From Eustoma russellianum (Eukaryota > Streptophyta > Magnoliopsida > Gentianales > Gentianaceae): 64,000 bases of DNA. Where the stretch lies: contig AP025053.1 of NCBI GenBank assembly GCA_036186865.1, forward strand, positions 4,572,035 to 4,636,034, written 5' to 3'. This document shows positions 58,546 through 64,000 of the stretch, piece by piece. Position 1 is the stretch's first letter. Every line of letters starts with the position of its first letter. The translations under genes and the position numbers were made by a program. The notes beneath the pieces were generated by a model. The model did not search any database. It was not told the DNA's origin and saw only the letters and a list, made by a program, of their open reading frames with translations.

Positions 58546-58827
58546 TTGACTGCGGGGGTGTAATGGCGGTTACACTACAATAAATGGCGTATATTCTGTA
58601 TTCATTACTAGCATTCATTGTGTATCATAAATTGTACCATATATAGCATATACCAAATGTGTAATATTATTTCATGATTGTATCATAATGATACAAGATA
58701 GGATAGCTTGATTAGTGGATCATGATAGGAAAGATATTGTATACAAATATTGTTGATTGGATGAATGAAAGGCAAGGAGGATTTTCTATCTTTTACGGCT
58801 TGGTTCATTTACAGTCCTACTATCAAC

Positions 58828-59060
58828 CCAACACCACCAATCCCATCCTTCAAATAATTAGCAGCATCGAAATTTACCTTGATGATGGCAATAGTGGGGG
58901 ACTCCATCTATCAAAATATGCAGCTCTACATAGTGGTAGCGTGCTTGTAATCACTCCAAAAATGTATCCCTGCAACCACTATACACTAGGGGGGATGACA
59001 TTTCTTTCTCAAAAATGGCTTTGTTTCTTTCCTTCCACATAAAACTACGAAACCACTGCA
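58828..59060 (-). pseudogene. LINE-type ORF2 / RNase H fragment, N-terminal part
   Basis: Minus strand reads WKERNKAIFEKEMSS (about 59030-58980), a segment typical of the region before RNase H in plant LINE ORF2. It then reads IIKVNFDAANYLKDGIGGVG (about 58895-58835), the first strand of the RNase H-like fold with its catalytic Asp. The frame changes at least once. The domain continues at 53838 on the other side of the nested insertions. Confidence 0.7.
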
Positions 59061-59604
59061 ATTTTTTCAACTACTTCTCTCCCTCACAAGAGAGAAATGA
59101 CTGAAGATATAATTGTGATTAGGATAAATCAATAAGAGCTACAATTACGGAAGAGGAAATATCCTTATAATGTTATATTGATTATCTACTATAGTTAACA
59201 TAATACCTTTGTACATAAACAAAATCAATGAAAACAGTTTCATTTACAATATTAATATGTTTATTGGAGCCGTGTTTTTGATCTTTGTGAACTCAGAAAA
59301 GATCATATCACTTGTTCGAAAACTTTTCTCGACAAAATCCAGCAAAAAAAAAAAAAACAAGTGCCTGTTGAGAAAAAAGGGTATCTATAATCACATGAAA
59401 GCTCATTAAGAATTTATGATTTAAGGGTTTTATTTAACATCGTTTGCGAATACGTATTATAGAAACGTTTTTTCCCCCTTTTCCTCCCTATTATATGTCC
59501 TTAATTTTTAGCCCATATTTTATTTATTTATGTATTAGTACATGATTATTTAGATATTCATTTATAAAATTATAAAATTAGGTAATTAATACTATAAATG
59601 TTTG

Positions 59605-59670
<66 letters not shown>

Positions 59671-60177
59671 CATGTCTTATTCAAAAAAATAATAACATAG
59701 TTTTAATAATCAAAAAATAGGCAAGATGCCATTCACAACACGCCTTAGACTCTAAGACGTTGTTCACAACGGCTCCTTAGACAAAACTACCTTTGAGGTG
59801 GAAAACCACCTACATAACTCATCATTTAGTATAGCGCCTTAGATGCCCAAGCCGCCTATATAAAATTTCTCTCTCATTTTTTGCCCCTGGAAATTTTATT
59901 TTCCTTTTCCCCCCCTCCATTCGCATAGAAGTTAAAATACTTTTGCATTTTATTCGTAGCGGTGGGTAGGAGAGGAGCACAACTTGACAAATGCATGATC
60001 TACGACGAACAATGATCGGACAAACAAGTGAAGATTTTTAATTTTATTAGTTTTAAATTTGATATTTATATTTTTGCTGCTATTATTATGTTATTGATAT
60101 TATTAATAGATTATTTTTATGTTATTTATTACGATATTATGTCACTTACGTTATGTTATTTTTATGTTATTTATATT
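59061..60177. other. Spacer with (TA)n tract and a TATA-like site
   Basis: 59608-59666 is a (TA)n microsatellite of about 29 repeats. CTATATAAAATTT at about 59857 could be a core promoter, but no gene start can be tied to it. The rest is AT-rich without signature. Confidence 0.4.
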
Positions 60178-60312
60178 AGGTAGAGTCAGGGGTCTCACTG
60201 GAATCAGACTCTCTATTCCTTGGGATAGATGTATTGTCTGTCTACCACTTAGCCTTCCCAGACCTTGACGATAGCTTTTGCTGTCGTTGGGATATACTGG
60301 GTACGACGATGA
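60178..60312 (-). repeat. Dispersed SINE-like repeat, copy 3, reversed
   Basis: Reverse complement gives CGTACCCAGTATATCCCAAC, AAAGCTATCGTCAAGGTCTG, CAGACAATACATC and CCAGTGAGACCCCTGAC, matching 43310-43445 in order. Confidence 0.6.
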
Positions 60313-62210
60313 TGTTTCCAAATAATCCCGCGAAATAAGTTCTCAAGTCATCATTTACTCTTCTCAATATTGAAACATCCACTGATTTTGCGGCATATAC
60401 AGCTGTTTGATTCATCTGTGAACAAAAGAGCAGATCAAATATGTGTTTGCAGATGTTTCCAAAGCGTGAGTTTCCGCATTTCAGCTTCTTTATCTGTGAA
60501 CTATGTTATTTTTTTCTCCTGAATTCCGCGTCCGAAATTGATGTCAACTTTACTCTTGCTGATATTTTGGTGAAATTTAGGAATGACGTCTCCAATTATC
60601 AAGTCAATTTTCGTAGTACCGATTTGTGATGCTAGGAGTCGGAGTTGTAGCTCCGCCAAAAAGAAAAAGGGTAATTTTGGGGATTAATTTTGGAAACTAC
60701 GAGGAAGGAAAATCAATTCTTTTGTGATTTTTGAATTTCCTGCAACCCTTTTAATTTGATATGTCAAAAGGAGGACCCTTTATGGTAACCTGCCAAAAAC
60801 GTGCCAACGATTAAGGGTTCTCATCAGCATGGAGATTTCCTTCCTAAGGTAATAAACTTTTTTTTTTGATACTTATGTTACCTTTTTGTTTATGTTTCAT
60901 TCAGACTTTTTTTTTTGTTTGTATAAACTAGATAATTATTCTACTTATTTACCTGTTCTGTTTTTTTTCCTGATAGAAATTCTCTTGCTGCATCTAGTTA
61001 GGGCAAACCAGGGTTTCAATTCCCTAGGTACTGTATCTTGCATGCTCATGTTAAGACAATGCTGAAATGTTTTTTGAATTTCATTACTTTATTTTTCATC
61101 TTTTCTACTCACTTGAACTTGGTGGTGTTGTTATTGAAAGCCAAACCAATCATTAATGGTTATAATTATCATTTTTGCATGCAACAAATCTATGAAGAAG
61201 CATTTTTCTTCAAGATTTTAGTTTTTCTCTGCAGATGCTTTATTTGTTTGATATCCAGTGATAAGTTGATTAACTTCTTTGAAAGATCTAATATTTTTCT
61301 GGCCTTTGATTGTAAATTGGCACTAATTTGTGTATTTGCTTAATTACATACCAATAGCATTGCTGTTTGGGACCACATATAGTAAAAAAATATCTCCACT
61401 ATATAAACGAATCAAGTCCGCAAATTTGAGCCCTTTCGTTTGAGGTCCGTTGCCGACGCCATTGCCCTAATTTTTGTATCACTAAGTTGGTTTTTGGATA
61501 TACCACAAAGCAGATCAGAGTATGCCTTACTCTTTATGCTGTTACTTGTTTTGAAATTGATTATGATCACATGCGGTGTTCAATTTCGTTCATGGTTCAA
61601 GGTTTGGGATTGGTGTAGTTACAACATTAATCTTTGTTTATCTAATTGATAGATTTTATTTCTATCTATGATCAAGTAATCAATAATAGTTATTTATGAT
61701 TAGGAATGTATATTTGAAGCTGCAAATCCTACTAGGACTTTTCTCCTATGTGCTTCTCTTTTCTCGATAGATGGTTTATAGAGGTACTTTTGCTACCGAG
61801 GAAATAGTTTCCATGTTTCTACTATTTATTTCAGTCTTGTATGTTTTTTTTTTTTGAGGCATCAAGGCTGTCAGAAAACTGATACCTCTTTTTTTTTCTC
61901 CAACTTTTCTGATTCTTTAAAGCGAGGTTTTTATATATGTATGAGTTTGCTATGTGATTCCTAATGCATATGTTACCGTATTTTTAGAGGTGGAGAGAGC
62001 ATTAAGTAATCTAATAAGATCATTCTGGATTATTGTCACTGTTTCAGATCTGTTAAAATAGATTCTCACTGGTTTTTTTGTGTGATTTTTGTTAAAAAAG
62101 AAATACACACACATATACTTGTGCCACGCATAATTTTGAAGTGTTCAGTTTTGATTCTTACACCGACTACAAAAGTGGCATACACTTCTTTTTTCCTTTT
62201 GGTTTCAAAA
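60313..62210. other. Spacer or intron, nothing assigned
   Basis: T-rich, with many short open frames and no family signature. The T-richness would fit intron sequence of a plus-strand gene extending past 64000, but this is speculation. ATG 60830 followed by a GTAATA donor-like site at 60850 is one possible first exon edge. Confidence 0.3.
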
Positions 62211-62214
62211 AGGA

Positions 62215-62885
62215 GATCAGACCCTCAATATCTAACCATAGCTACTCCTCTGTAGTCCTCAGCAACTAGTTGTCTTATCTGTTCAGGTGGCTCATCCAAG
62301 GTTAGTTTCTTCAACTTGAGCTCCCTGTCCTCAAATGAGCTAGTCCATCAGCAGCCCTATTAGTTTCTCTAGGTTGATATGCAATTGAAGCTTTCCAATT
62401 TCTTGCTAGCAAACTCCTTGCAATCTCTAGTCTCATGGCTGTCACAAATAGGTCTTACAAGCCATTGTTGATAGCCATAACAGCGGACCCCGAGCCAGAT
62501 TCCATTAGTTTCTTTCCACCTTTGTTCCAAGCTAATTGTAACCCTTCCTTATTGCCTTCAACTGTGCAGTAAAGTTAGAAGATACTCCAGTTTCACCAGT
62601 AAAGCCCTGGATCCAGGCACTGTTGTCATCTCTAATGACGCCCTCTATTGCAGTATCACCCTTCCCTTTTCGCTGGACTCAGTGTTTATCTTAATCTGTC
62701 CTGCAGTTGGTGAAGTCCATCTGCGCCATCTTCCTCTTTCCTATCATCACTTGACTGTTGCTGGAATTTATTCCCATGAGTTCCACACATTCTTGAGCCT
62801 GGTTGGTGATTGAATTTAGAAGGATTTGGAGTTTTGTAGTTGGAATGCCTACGCAACTCCTAAGAACTAGTGTTTCCGGAGGACG
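62215..62885 (-). pseudogene. Second LINE-type RNase H (RVT_3) fragment
   Basis: Minus strand from about 62720: GQIKINTESSEKGKGDTAIE, GVIRDDNSAWIQGFTGETG and NFTAQLKAI, then after a frame change KKLMESGSGSAVMAINN and NRAADGLA-like sequence near 62340. This is the RNase H-like order of plant LINE ORF2 C-termini. The first catalytic position reads NTESS where Asp is usual (NxDA/G). Upstream, 62885-62725 has a low-complexity linker. Inactive. Confidence 0.65.
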
Positions 62886-63962
62886 TTTCTCTGAAGGATC
62901 AGTGTGCTTATCCCTTTCCTAGAAAGAATAGTCACAGATAACTTAATGAGAGACCTTTCTAATGGTGAAGAATTAACTTTTTGTGGATGTGGAATCTTGG
63001 AATTGCCATTGGAGTTGGGTGCCATCTTATCATGTTAAAGTGTGGTCATTGCGTAGCTTGTTAGATGTTTAAGCCAACTTTGTGAAAGTAAATTTAGAAA
63101 AAGCGACAGGATTGTTCCCTGTTTTTAGAGCATCTCAGTATCACTTATCTTTCTCGACTTTTGTCTAGCTATAGGGTATCAAAATTATGGAGTCTTTTTA
63201 TTTTGTTTTTGTTTTGATAGGTGGAAAGCTTTAATGCTTGGCATTTTAAAGCCAGCAGTTCATGCCACTTGTATATTGAGGAAGCTATGTTTGTTGTTGC
63301 TCCCCGCTGACAACCATCATTGTAAATTTGTCTGACCTTTATTTGAAATTTTAACTAAAAAAAAAGCTTAACGCTGCTCCTTCCAGTATAGTAACTTCTA
63401 TTCGATGTACTTCGATTCACAAGAATTGCATTCGATTCTAGAACACTGAAGGTTGAATTCGGGCAAGACATGAGCTCAGGCTTATTGGCATTGCAGATTT
63501 TTAAAAAGGGGAGGATTGTCCAAAATAGATAATTTAACTTGTCTGCTTTCAATTGCTTCACTGACTATTGTGATTTTCATTTTTTTTTTAATTTTTTGGA
63601 GAGAGACTATTATGAGTCTTGCTTTGAGATCATTATAAATTTTCCTTTCTAATCAGATATTGCTTTTGAAGTTCCAGAACGATTTAGCTACTGGAATTTT
63701 GCAAATTTTCTGTAGCCATATAGCTTGTTCCTGAACTTATGATGTTGGGAGAGTGTATACTATGTAGTTCTCTAGATATGCTGAAACGCACTCCCTTTTA
63801 TGGCAGAAAAGAAAGCAATTCTTGTCCTCGAAACATTATATGTTCTGTTTGTGTGTGTGTTTTTTAGTTGTATTAAAACATTCCTGTTCAAAAAGGGATG
63901 TCCAAAGAATTGGGTAATTGTATTCTACTGTATAAATTTATTTTGAATTGTTGCACAATCAG
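62886..63962. other. Spacer or intron, nothing assigned
   Basis: No supported gene or repeat structure. Confidence 0.3.
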
Positions 63963-64000
63963 GCTTGCATGGAAGAGCGAGTCGAAAAATCTGTTGCTGA
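63963..64000 (+). CDS. Possible exon start running off the window
   Basis: CACAATCAG at 63962 could be a splice acceptor. The following 38 bases are open in at least two frames (for example ACMEERVEKSVA). Less AT-rich than the preceding 2 kb. Too short to identify. Confidence 0.2.

Larger units (their letters stand above)
54127..58795 (+). mobile_element. Ty1/Copia element nested in the hAT MITE
   Basis: 4669 bp with 235 bp LTRs (54127-54361, 58561-58795) that differ at one position. Target duplication CGGCT (54122-54126, 58796-58800). LTRs start TAATGGCGG and end TATCTTTTA, giving TA..TA ends; a one-base ambiguity at the left edge remains. The primer site TGGTATCAGAGCC starts at 54362, and a G-rich tract TGCGGGGGTG precedes the 3' LTR. 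The interior is Copia-ordered but carries many frame breaks and stops. Confidence 0.93.
53847..58819. mobile_element. hAT-type MITE interrupted by a Copia element
   Basis: Left end TAGGGCGGTAAACGAGCC and right end GGTTCATTTACAGTCCTA are terminal inverted repeats with some mismatches. The 8 bp duplication CTATCAAC flanks them (53839-53846, 58820-58827), as expected for hAT transposition. Removing the Copia insertion leaves an element of about 300 bp (53847-54126 plus 58801-58819) rich in GAGCCGAGCTC-like and AAACGAAC motifs. No transposase. Confidence 0.85.

Noticed and set aside
61038..61343. 101-codon hydrophobic open frame
   Set aside because: T-rich sequence gives Phe/Leu-rich frames by chance; no signal or family recognised.

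Overview
The window is nuclear DNA of a flowering plant. The evidence is a nine-exon cytosolic gene for non-phosphorylating NADP-dependent glyceraldehyde-3-phosphate dehydrogenase (GAPN, 40900-44989, 496 codons, apparently intact), plant-type Ty3/Gypsy and Ty1/Copia elements primed by initiator tRNA-Met, TRIM, MITE and tRNA-derived SINE sequences, and AT-rich spacers. The SINE repertoire (one copy looks like the Au family) and the GAPN sequence suggest a eudicot, perhaps an asterid; that placement is an impression, not a measurement.

Layout. 1-899 and 9947-26840 hold a duplicated gene-like locus on the minus strand. It is present as unit A (9947-14170), unit B (14180-17600), an older diverged block D (20720-21540) and unit C (22470-26840). 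All are built from related 0.4-0.55 kb blocks and carry decayed exon-like segments of unknown function. Unit A is split by a 9.05 kb Tekay-like chromovirus (900-9946, 2.4 kb LTRs, TSD ATAAC) and by a 1001 bp solo LTR (12530-13530, TSD TTTAG). Unit C preserves the empty site of the chromovirus. A 10-N gap lies at 17441-17450.

26840-40570 is intergenic and transposon-rich. It holds tRNA-derived SINEs, a 791 bp foldback element (29850-30640), a TRIM remnant (31657-31985), an internally deleted Copia element (32806-35217), copies of a CACGTGGCA-containing palindromic repeat, and a second long foldback element (39767-40569) ending about 330 bp before the GAPN start codon.

Downstream of GAPN lie a nearly complete Copia element (46392-51082), a short foldback repeat, an old Tekay LTR remnant, and a nested structure at 53318-59060. 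There a LINE-type RNase H fragment is split by a SINE and by a hAT-type MITE, and the MITE is in turn split by a Copia element (54127-58795). The rest to 64000 is mostly unassigned, with a second LINE/RNase H fragment (62215-62880, minus) and a possible exon edge at the last bases.

The sequence most worth follow-up is an array of short hairpins in the chromovirus LTR. Their stems change in compensating pairs around a constant loop. All three Copia elements also have non-TG..CA LTR ends. No cellular operon-like or pathway cluster is present; GAPN is the only host gene that can be named with confidence.
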